64,000 nt of DNA from Fomitopsis serialis. Its lineage: Eukaryota; Basidiomycota; Agaricomycetes; Polyporales; Fomitopsidaceae. The stretch covers positions 124,001-188,000 of the forward strand of contig NW_025954999.1 in the NCBI RefSeq assembly GCF_022376445.1, in the 5' to 3' direction. The position numbers were made by a program, and so were the translations under genes. The notes below the pieces were generated by a model. It saw only the letters and a program-made list of their open reading frames with translations, was not told where the DNA came from and made no database searches. Below are positions 26,241-36,773 of this stretch, one piece after another; within the stretch, counting starts at the first letter, position 1, and every line of letters starts with the position of its first letter.

Positions 26241-28790
26241 CTAGAGCGGCTTGCTGAGGGGAGTGATCTTGAGCCCCATGCGAGTCTCGCCCTGGACGAT
26301 CGGAGACTCGCCGACGGAGACGCGGTAGTTGCGGCGGAAGGACTTCCAGTGCTCGCAGAGCGAGTACGAGTAGATGCCGTACTCGTCGTTCTCCTCGACG
26401 AGGTTCGCAAGGCTCTGGACGAAGTCCGCCCAGCGCTCCTCGCCGTCAGCCAAGACGCGCGCGCCGGTGCGGAGGAGCGGCTCCGGGTTGCGAAGGATGC
26501 GGCGGGCACGAGCCGTCCAGGGACGTTCGCCATCTTGCGGGATGGCCATGATGCCCAGAGCAGCGGGGAGTCCTCGATGATGGCGTGGATGTCGTCCTCG
26601 TTGACGTTGTACAGCGCCTGGTACAACGGCTCCCGGATCTCCTCCTCGGCGGCGGTGAGCGAGCCCTCGAAGTGCATCTGGTCCAGACGAGCGAGGAGCA
26701 GCACACCGCGGCCACGAATAGAGTTCGCGGCGTTGTCGCGAGCGACGGAGATCTTGTCGATGAACTCCTCGGTCTAATGCAGAGCGTTGTTAGGGAAATT
26801 CGTGACTATCGAGTAACGTGCACTCACGTAGGGACCGTGCATACCCGTGCGGCCATCCATGTAGCGCAAAATCTGAGCGCCACCGATACCAATACCGTCA
26901 ACACCGGAGACAACCGCGTCGTGGATCTGAGCGAACTTGAAGCCGGCTGGTTCGATGGAGGTACTGATGAGCATTCGATACAATTGTGGAGGATGCAGAG
27001 AACTTACCAGACATGTAGGTGGTCAGGCCAACAGAGTGAGCCCTGTGCACGAGCTCCAGAGCGTTCTGGAATCCGAGCTGCAGGATGATGCACTGCGAGG
27101 GGTACGTGTCCGACGCGCCGTCCCAGGTGACCTTGTCGAACCCGCCCAGAGCGGCGAGCTCAATGCCACGGCGACCGATGGCGATTTGTTCAGTGATGAT
27201 CGTCGGCTTGCCCTCGGCGTCGAGGTTCAGGTCGTCGATGAGAGGTGTGTTCAGGTTGAACGCGGCGCTGAAGTACTGGCGGTGGTTGCGCAGCGCGTGG
27301 CCGGCGAGGGAACGCATGTAGGCGACCATCTGCGAAGCCTTCAAGTCGTCCATGGCGACCTTGCACTCCGCAGCACCGAGCTGGAAGGCTGCCGTAGCTG
27401 CCGACGAAGTCGTGTTGACGACCTTGATGAAGTCATGCTGCAGTGATTCTATGAGCGATCGAGAATAATTTGTGAGTCGCGCGAACATACCTCGAAGGTC
27501 CGGTCCTTGCTGTCGCGGAGCGCGCGGCCGACGAAGTACGTGTTGGGCGACTCGGAGCCCGTGTGAAGGCGGGTGCGCGCGAAGTCGAGAATAGACGGGA
27601 TGCGGTAGGATTCGATCGAGTCTCGCGGCAGGTTCTGGGGGCGCTCGAGATCTAAAAATGACGCTCAGCTACCGACAGGATGGCCTAGAGCAAATCACTT
27701 ACGCTCGACGTGAACGATAGCGCCGCGCATCCACCGCGACTTGCGGGTGGTGCCGAAGACGTGGCCATCTCCGGATCGGTGAGACTCACGTAGGTCTGGG
27801 TGTCCTTGCGGAAGCCCACGGTGCCGAGGAAGCGCGCCTCGAGCGGGTTGAAGGGGTTCTGTCCCTGGTTCAACATTTGATACCCGAGATGGAAAGCCTG
27901 GGAATTACTTAGTATGGCGCAACCCAGTCATGTTTCCATGGAACTCACGATGTAGTCGACGAAAGAGGGATCGCGCTTTTCATCGCGGAGCGCTTGCGCA
28001 ATCTTCGTGGTGCTTGAGGAAGTCAGTGCCGAACTCTTCCGGCCAGGTGACGGAGAGGCGCTCCGGGTTAGCCATGACGTTGAACAAGAAGTAGCTCGTA
28101 GGGAGCGCCGCGAGGGAGAAGTACGTCGATGTCGGGGATTCAGTACCGCTCGAGTACTGGTCGGCGAGCTTCTCGTCGACGAGACTGAGGTTCATCTTGC
28201 TAGACGCGGGGGAGCGTGGAGTAGCTGCCACCGAGGACCCAGGCGAAGGGGAGAAGACGGAGAAGCGCTTGCCGCCCAAGCTCTCGAGGCCGCGGGCGTT
28301 TAGCTCCTCGACCTCCCCGAGGAGAGCGATGATGGTAGGGATGCTGTAGGTCTTGTCAAAGCGCCCCAAGATATCTTTGGCGAGCGCGTTGAGCCCGGCG
28401 TCCTCAGGTGTCGAGAACGTCTCGTCTACGACGGACTCGAACGAGCCAGAACATCCTCGTCGGGAATACGGGAGACTTTGAGGCCATCAGCACAAATGCA
28501 ACGGTCGAAAGTCGACTGTATACTCACAGTAAGGCAGCTGCTCCGCACGGTTGAAGCTCTTGCCGGAGTGGTAGGCGACCTTCCATTCTGTGAGAAATAA
28601 TGAGGGCTGAACAACATCGCATGAAAGCTCGAGCACTTACTCGCAATGCGCAAAGGAAAAGTACGTTCTGAACGCCAAGAGGGCAGCGACGCGGAAGGTT
28701 GCTGGGTGCACACGGATCTCGCCCTTGGGGGTAGGGACACCGGCGCAACATGGTCGTTCGAGAGCGGGATTGGCTGGGAGTGGCAAACAT
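26241..28790 (-). CDS. Large conserved protein of unknown function
   Basis: I do not recognise a named family. The N-terminal part has PKGEIRVHPATFRVAALLAF, WKVAYHSGKSFNRAEQLPY and EVEELNARGLESLGGKRF. The middle has LNQGQNPFNPLEARFLGTVG. The C-terminal half reads GIELAALGGFDKVTWDGASD, LELVHRAHSVGLTTYMSAGF, GVDGIGIGGAQILRYMDG and RRNYRVSVGESPIVQGETRM, ending PLSKPL. The alternating hydrophobic strand/helix pattern with a glycine-rich GIGIGGAQ turn suggests an alpha/beta barrel, but that is inference. The ATG at 28790 is tentative, because the first exon changes frame before PKGEIRV. Other gaps occur near 28000. At least six exons, about 750 residues. No signal peptide or membrane helix seen. 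Confidence 0.7.
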
Positions 28791-31700
28791 GGCTGGCTTG
28801 TCTATGAAGCGGTGAAGTGTCTAGTGTGAGTTGAGAGGATGTAACGGCTGCGGGGCTGAAGATGCAAGTTCGCTGAGGAGGACTACCGCAAATCCGGCTT
28901 GCTTTTGTACCTCCAGTCCAGAGGGCTGGACCCCTCCTTTTCCACCATGATGTCAAAAAAACCGTCACTTTCCCGTGAAGGACAACGGTATCGGAGAGCG
29001 GTTAGGAGGCATCATTTCGAGAAGGACATCCCCCGGTCGGACCGCAGTGGGAGATCTCCGACTCTGTACTCACCATGTCGGAAAGGGTGATGGCTGTTCG
29101 CTAGGTTGGTGCCCAGGCGATCTCTTTCCAATTCGGTTCTCAGATGTAGATGCCGGAGGGACGTGCGGCTCCGAGGTGGTTGGTTTTGGCGACTGTTTCG
29201 TCAAGTTACGACCCAGAATGACTGGCGGCACTGCCGCAATCATCGCTGTGACACGCAGCTGCCAGCGCTGTCGGATACTGCGATCCACCATTGACTTGCG
29301 CTGTTGATTCGGACGATCCCCATGAGCGCGGAACGCCACCAATAATGAAACGTTTCTGATGAGTATGCGAGTCACCATGCCCTGATCCACACGTTGCATC
29401 AGAACCGCTTGAAATGGATGAACGCTGCACTTACCCTGCAAGTGAGCATTGAGCATCCCTGCGAATCCAGAACCATTGTGGCGGCACCAAGCGCCCATTG
29501 TGTGGGCGCCTCATCGTGGATGAATCGCCACCGCGTTTCCCTCCATAATCGGCGGCACTTAGGAGCAGATGTCAAAATAGATTCCCTGTAACGACAGGAG
29601 GGCGCAGAGCATACTGAGACGCCCGAAGGAGTCCGGTAGCCTTCAGGCCGGATTCCAATGCCCGTCGCACGGATGAACGTCACAGCGAGGTAGCTTACTG
29701 ACCAGCTACTTGCGTGCTCGACAGCTTACTGACCTGGGCGGCTCGAGGATGCGAGGACAGAACGTCCAGATGTAGGGGCCGATCCTGGGTTAGCGCGGGG
29801 ACCATCTTAGATCACAGAAGCGACGGCATGCGCGCCACAATCAGTACTTACGGCTCGCCGATCGTTAATCCCGCCCGCCAGATGTGATGGAGATGCGCTC
29901 TGACGACACGCAACTGACGCAAGCGACCTTCTCCCTATAGCGAAGTTGTGGCCGCAGTGCAGCATTTCACCTACCGAATACTCGGAAGATCAGAGAACAA
30001 TGACGGCGTTGAATGAGAACGACCAAAGCGCAGTCCCGCCGGCGGCGAAGCATTCTGGGGAGAATGCCGAGGCAGGCCGTGCCAGACTGACTCGTGTCCG
30101 CATGCCTCATTGCGCCATGGGAAGTACAACTACCGGCGCAGACTCCGCTGCGAGAGCCATGATAGCCTTTCCATTCTCCCTGATGGAGCTACGAATGTTG
30201 GATGGCAAGAGCGGCGGCGGAGTGCTTTCGTCCGACGCAATGGAAAAGGAGCACGTTGCGTGCCGGAGACCAGTCCGATGGCAAGCTGCACAAACCTGCC
30301 TAACGGAGTAGTCATTAGCGAATCCAATGCGGAAGCAAAGTTCCAGACAACGATCGAGCTCTGTACCAAGCGAAGGCAGTTCCATGCATGCACCCCTGAA
30401 GGTGCCAGGTTTCATTAAATATCTGCAGTTCGTTTGCATCACGACCGGGGGTAGAAGCTTCGGTCACTGTTTCGAGTGCATGTCTAATGGGCCCAGAAAT
30501 GAGCTATGTAGGCAGGCAGAAGCCAATGGTGTCAAACCTCTGTCCCTGCAAGGAACAGGTGCCAAGTGCGCGGTGGCTGCACGTACCAGTGAGGTCGAAT
30601 GCCAAGGCAAACGTGCGCGCTCCGTCTCGTGTGCTGTCGCCCGACAGTGCCGGGACATACTATACAGTGCAGTGACATCTCCGTGACACGGCGAAAGCCG
30701 ACTGAGTGGCCAGACATCGAATCACCACGCTACTTTGCCTTTGGAACACACACTCACCACGCTCCTTGACGCTCTGCTTCCAAGACGCCTTCCCATGTTA
30801 CGGCACCTTCGCGCCACGACGCGTCCAGCGACCAGGCTGCGTCTCGCATTTCCGAGTTCCTGGATACTGGCCGATGCCAATCGGTCTGTCATATCTGTCA
30901 GAAAGGTGGTTGTGGGAATCTGGCAAGAGACTTCGCTCAACGTGCGTGATGGCCTTCAATCCCAAGAGGACCCGCCTCGGCAGACTACTGCGTTTGCGAT
31001 AAGACCGCCTCGGTCTCGGAGATATGCGCGGTCAATATGGTCGCTTGCGGAGCTGCACAGCAGAGTCGGAGTGTCCTATCGTGGTTCTTTCCATCAAGGA
31101 GCAATATTATCCACAGACGGTCGAGGACCGAGCAACGACGAAGTATGTGGTGGCTGGTCTGTGCGCGAGCGCAGGGGGCGGCTCGAAGGATTCTGGTTCC
31201 TACAGGCTGCTAAGAGCATTGCTGACCTTTCCACAGCCAGAGACGTGCCTGGAGAACGCAGACGTGTATCCAGCGAGCGATGGTGTGGCTTGGAGGCTCC
31301 GTGACAGCGCGTACAGACTTGGGATGCTGTGGCGCCAGACGCGGATAATCCCCGAGGCAAGAGGCGCCCGGCATGCAGTAACGCGGATGATCCCCGACCA
31401 TTGCCACAATGGCCTCGGACTCGCCAAACATTGATGATCTCCCTTGTCATTAATTATAATCGGGCGTTGCGGTATGTTGGCGGCCCGGTGCGATTCGCAC
31501 TGTCGACGTCGACCACGATCAGGCCCAGGTACTAGAAGCTTAAGGCAGACGAAGAGCCGCCAGCACCAGGCCAGCACAGCCACCGCAGTGGCGCACACGA
31601 GCGAATACAACGTCTCTTCGCACTGCGAACGGTACATCCGGCACGAGGACCTTCAGCCAGTTACGGAGGACGATGAACTTGCATGACGGCACACTCCCTC

Positions 31701-33246
31701 AATGCGCGCGTCCCCGAAACCCCGTGTTTTACCCCACATCATACTCCGCATACTGTGCTTGAACCTTACAACGAACACTATAGCTATGTCAAGTTACTAT
31801 AACAGTACCTCGCCGAGAGACCGTGCTTCCCGAAGAAGCGTGATAAGTGGGCCACAACAGCTGGCAGGCCAAGTCTCTTCGCGCGCGCGCTGCGAGAAGC
31901 GGTCTTTCTGTAATAACCTTACTATAATAACATTCAGTCCCTTACGGTGTTGTCATCCCGTTCGGCGGAGTCACCGAGTCTACAGAGGCGCACCGAGCCA
32001 ATAAATAATGATTTTATAAGTATGTACATAGATAAATAGAGTCTTCAGCCTTAGGGCCTCTCCCTCAAATGACAACGAAGGGATATACGAACAAGGAGAC
32101 ATGGGTCTGTCACATGGCCATACCCACTGGCAGCAGCTGAATGAGTGGCAATAATTCTGAATTCTCAGACGTTGCCCTCCTCGTTGTGTCACATCGACAG
32201 TAATCTGCGCCGCATCCCCCCGGGAGCTTGGGGACTCGCGCTACGGGTACGTCCGTTTCATATCGCGATACTTGGCCGGCGGAATGGCCTCATCCCTAGA
32301 CCATGTAGTCAGGAACCTCGCATTCACTTCCGCAGCCCAGAGTGGGAAGTTCTCATCGTGTGGGGGAGAGATCACGGCGGTTCATTCGGCTATTGTCTAT
32401 CGTCTGACGTCGAGCATCTACCTAGAAACTCTGAGGCAACGAAGTCATGCGTGATAGACTACCAATGCTTCGCGGGCGAAGTGTGGTCCTAATTCGGGAA
32501 TGCGTGCTAGACGCCACGAAGGACTATCCTACTCTCCAAAAGTCAACTTTAATGTGAGAAGCCACGTGTGGTGGGCCTGTCCTGCTCGACATGGGTTCGG
32601 GTGAGAACATTTGAATTGCTGACATGGTTGCACCAAAGGCTAACGTGAATGGTGCTTCCGTTCTGCGTCACTCAGCTGAGCTATGAACACATACCATCAA
32701 GTGAACAATGTGCAGGGGAAGCGCTCACTTGCGTCATGATTGGAACACGATATAATTCAACGATGCAGAAGTTGTTGCGCGTTCACGAGCTGGTTGGCCA
32801 CGACAACGCTTCGGCGAGTGGAGGTGAGAGAGGTCGTAACCGCATTCTCCCGCAATTCTTGTTCGATCGATCTCCGTATGCAGCATCTCTCCCAAAGCCC
32901 GAGAGGTTGGTCGGTGGTAAGCGAGCGAGTCGCAGCGGCGTCACCGCATCAGTCGCGGGTACGAGAACACGGCCACAGGCGCCCCGGATTGACGGAGGGC
33001 TATGTGGGGGCGTCTTCCTATCATGGGGATCGGCCGAAGGCCACGTCCGGACGATCCACTACGCGGAGGTTGTGGACATCGCGCTCAGACCAGCAGCCCA
33101 AGGACTTCCTTCGCATGCGGCGGTATGTAGTATCTCCCTGCCAGTCTCGAGCTGTCATATTCGCGGCAGCTTGACCTAGCCTTCCTGATCAGACCAGACC
33201 AACACCCCACGTACTCACCGCCGCACACCTCCTCCGCGTCCCACCG
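28791..33246. other. Gene-poor stretch of 4.4 kb
   Basis: I read both strands and found no gene I can support. Small ORFs (29070-29498 minus, 30735-31304 plus, 31200-31637 minus, 32649-33179 plus) lack known motifs or coherent splicing. The only structured element seen is the dispersed repeat copy at 31963-32094. The first few hundred bases should be the promoter of the gene at 26241-28790. Confidence 0.4.
31963..32094. repeat. Dispersed repeat, copy A
   Basis: This shares blocks in the same order with copy B at 45560-45702. The shared words are CGGCGRAGTCACC, GGCGCACYGAGCCAAT, GTACAT, GAGTCT and CCCTCAAATGAC followed by an ARGGGATWA-like word and AACAA. Spacing is conserved within about ten bases, though the intervening sequence differs. 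It has no coding capacity. It could be a MITE remnant, an LTR fragment or a structured RNA. Confidence 0.6.
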
Positions 33247-34853
33247 ATGCTCGTGCTCACTCGTCCTCTCGGGCTCACCGAGCGATACTTCCTGCGCATG
33301 CGCGGCGAGCGCGGCTGCGCCGACCCGTTCCTCCTCGTCACCGTCGACGGCACAGACACAGGCCCGATCTCCGACGCGGACGTCTGCGCGGCGTGGGCTG
33401 CCCTCCGCCTGCGACACCCCCTCCTCGGCGTGCGCATCGTCCCGACCGCGACCGGGTACGACTTCGTGCACGCGCCGCCAACCACCGCCGCGCACGCGCT
33501 CCGCCAGGTCCGCGCGCAGCTCGAGTTCGCCGCGGTCGGCAGCTCCGGCCTGTCTGCGGGCGCGGACGCGCTCCGCGCGCGCTGGGGCGGCGTGGACCCC
33601 GCGGAGACGATCGACCTGCGCGAGTCGACGTGCACTGTCGCGTGGTACAGCACCGGCGCGGGCAAGTACCTCCTCGGGCTGCAGGCGTCGCACACCGTCG
33701 CGGACGCGTTCGGCCTGCTCGGCCTCTCGCGGCAGCTGCTGGAGCTCCTCTCAGTGCCCGGCGCGGCAGAACGTGAGATCCTGGAGCATATCGCTTCGCC
33801 CCGGGAGATGGCCTGCCCTCTGGAGGAGATCATACCCGGCCCGGACGATGCCTCGGAGGAACAGCGGGAGACGGCGAGGATGGCGTATGACAAGCTCATG
33901 GTGCCGTCGCTGCGTGTGAGTCTACGTTCGCGGAGCGGTTGTCGAGTTCGTCTGACACTGACCTGGTGTTGCGACAGCCCCGATTCGGCATTAACCCCGA
34001 CGGGCCGTCCACGGAGAGCATCGCGGTGACGCGGGTGGTGCGGCACACCTGGCAGGAGGACGCGACGAAGGCGATTCTGCGCGGGTGCAAGGCGCACGGC
34101 GTAACCGTCACCCAGGTGTGCTCCGCGGCGCTGATTATGACCGCCATCAGGTTCGGCCCGAAGGCAGCCCCCGAGGCGGAGGGCGACGAGAACCTCTTCT
34201 TCAAGATCCACCTCCCCATCGACCTCCTGTCGCGCGCGCCCAAGGCCGCCGACGGACCGCGCGAGGCGGCCGTGCGCGTGGGGCACTATCCGACGTTCCT
34301 GAGCGTGCCGCGCGCGGCGGTGGACGAGGGCGAAGACGCCCTGTACGCGCTCGCACGGCAGGTGAAGGAGCGCCATGTCGACTTTGTTGACTCGCCGTGG
34401 TTCTGGCACTTCATCCGGCACTACCTCGCGGACTCGCAGGCGACTCTGGACGCGGCGCTTGACGCGGCGGCGAAGCCGGAGGCGGCGAACGCGCCGGTCG
34501 CCGCGTTCTTGCCGTTGCTGAGCAGTCTTGGCGACTGGAGCAAGAAGCTCCCCGCGGTGTATGCCGTGAAGGCGAAGGATGAGGCACTCGGCGAAACGGT
34601 GGGCGAACTGCGCGTCGCGGACGTGAGTCTGCACTTGAAGGTGCGTGCGATTGGTTCCTGGGCGAGCATGTGCGTGTGCTGACTTCGCGTATCACTGTAG
34701 GTCATCCCGGACACACCGTGCCTGCACCTGTGGACGTATGGCGGGAAGATGAATTTCCAGCTGACCCACAATATCATGCACACCTCGGCGGCGCTTATGG
34801 ACCCCTTCTTCGAGTCGTTCATCAAGACTGTCTCCGATATTGGGCGGGCTTGA
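33247..34853 (+). CDS. Condensation/BAHD-like acyltransferase
   Basis: A predicted cytosolic enzyme that moves an acyl group from CoA to an alcohol or amine, related to alcohol O-acetyltransferases and condensation domains. Three exons join without frame breaks: PSLR to PRFGINPDGP, and VSLHLK to VIPDTPCLHLW. The N-terminus has LTRPLGLTERYFLRMRGE. The catalytic motif is HTVADAFG at about residue 150, an HxxxD signature. The C-terminal half has VTQVCSAALIMTAIRFGP, then LWTYGGKMNFQLTHNIMHTS, as in the second lobe of such enzymes. A DFGWG motif of plant BAHD enzymes is not seen. The region is more GC-rich than its surroundings. Its place beside a transcription factor and transport genes suggests specialised metabolism; the substrate is unknown. 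Confidence 0.83.
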
Positions 34854-36773
34854 TGAGACGCAGAGACTACGCCTTGGCATGCACATATAGATCGAGTCTT
34901 TGTTGTAATAGAGTTTAGTGTGTTTCGGGATCATATAGATGAGCATCTCTTACCTATTGACATGAAGCGATGCTGTGCTCTTCAATACGCATATGAGGTG
35001 TATGCATGTCATCAACGTAAGAGACAGCCTGCTTGGCAATTATTATTGAGGCGTTACACAGCCTCCTGTAGCATAACCACGTACTCGCCGAAGCACTGAA
35101 GTTCTGAACCCTGCACTGACTCGGGCATGCCAGCCTTGAACTTGTCGACTCAGTCCCTCGCACTTCCAGCCATTACTCCTGCCTTGCTAGCACTTCCACC
35201 CTGTTACTTTTGACGCGTAGAATCCATGAGTGATGTCACAAAATGAGTAAGTATTGCGCGAGTTGGTAAGGACATGAAGTGTGCGACACGGAGGAGGAAG
35301 AAGTCCCGAGCCTCGGACTACCGGGCAACCGTAGATAGCATCGGTCACGGTACTACGTAGGCATCGGTATGAGTTCGGGACTTTCCGAGCCAGCCCCGGA
35401 GGAGGCCCGAGCGCCCACCGAGCGTAAGTATCGGCGAGCGAGCGCCTAGTAGCGGCGGCCTACTGCGTAGGAGTCGTCTTCGGCGACAAACGGCCGACAA
35501 CCACAGTCGTTTGAACGTCGCAGCGGACGGTGTCCGCCTCTTCTCCTACTTGTCTCCTACCTTAGCTTTCTTATATCCCCCTACGTACCTACTGATCTGA
35601 CGTTGTTTGAACACGGCCCTGTGGTTTGCCACCTGTGTAGGTTTGAATCCCGACATCTCCGTTGTATGTGCCACCCATGCGGCAGCTTTGTCCGACATTT
35701 GAGTCCGAGGCCTGGAGTCTACGAAACGGGTAATCGCGGACAGCGAGCCCGCCCTCCCAGCGACTCTCTTCCTCCGCGTCCGCGTCCGCTCCGGCTAACG
35801 CTGCACCCACAAAGCCTCTTAGACTTTGGTCTGCCTCCGTCAGTTCTTCGCCCACCCACGCGGAGACGAGGGCGGTGAATCTTGCGATGCCGACCGTCAA
35901 ATCAATACTTATGCAAACGACGACTGTATTTCATTGGGTGGCTGCCGGGTCGGGTCGCCAAGGTTGCCTAGGTGTTTGCCGTCCGTCCCTGGCGGCAAAC
36001 GCCGCTAGCGCTGTGGCCTGTCGCGGAATCAGATCTCGGAAAGCGAGTGTGAGTTCCATCAAGGACGTCGACGAATATAGATCTTCTTGGCGCGTCAATT
36101 GCGCCCAGTCACATACTATGGCTCATATGGGATGGCGTTGATTGTCAGTTTGTACAAATATGTGTGGACAAGCTCTCGTAGCCTAGCTTCTGGTCCTCGA
36201 GTACATCGAGTATTCGCACTCACTGTAGAGACGCACGCCGAGCGAGAGCGGAAAGGCACAAGCCGCCGACTCGTAGAGTGCGATCGGCGACTTGCGAGCA
36301 CTCCACCTTGAATTTTGTAATTCCATTGGAATGCGAAGTGAGTAGCGGACCTCCGGGCCACAGCAAGTAGTGGTTCTAAAACGAACTGGCGGGCGCGTAC
36401 TGTCCCTCTGAATCCTTTGCCTGCGATTCTCGGGCGTGTAAGAGTGCCCGGCCTCCACCGGCTGCTACAAATTAAGAGAGTCAGCGGGAGGGCGAGCGGC
36501 AAAGCTGCATCCTGGCGGTGAGTACATGCCATGTCGGTGCCATCGCCGCATTTCGTGAACCCGGCGGTATTGCGGGGAGAGGCGCTGGCAGTGTGACTGG
36601 GAGTGACTGTGACATGTCCCAAAGAAGGGCGACGTCAGTCTGGACACTATTATTAGGAGGCAGCGCGCAGCTATGTGGTTGCTCACTCTGAGGCCTGTAC
36701 ATCTCATCGAGCCTCCTGATCCCGTCACATCCTGCTCAGCTACCTCTGACATTCGCCACAGAGCCCGCCATCC
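34854..36773. other. Intergenic region with a GC-rich palindromic stretch
   Basis: No gene is supported over 1.9 kb. The stretch at about 35240-35600 is GC-rich with repeated TACGTAGG, CGGCG and GGAGGA words and a TATATCC word at its end. It could be an old LTR, but no matching ends or target duplication could be shown. The final 200 bases should be the promoter of the transcription factor. Confidence 0.35.

Noticed and set aside
30735..31304. Possible small cysteine-rich secreted protein
   Set aside because: The cysteine-rich reading needs a frame change, has no convincing signal peptide or start, and no family match.
33189..34634. 481-residue minus-strand ORF
   Set aside because: It is antisense to the well-supported acyltransferase and is Arg/Ala-rich, as expected from the third-base GC of that gene. 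It has no family match.
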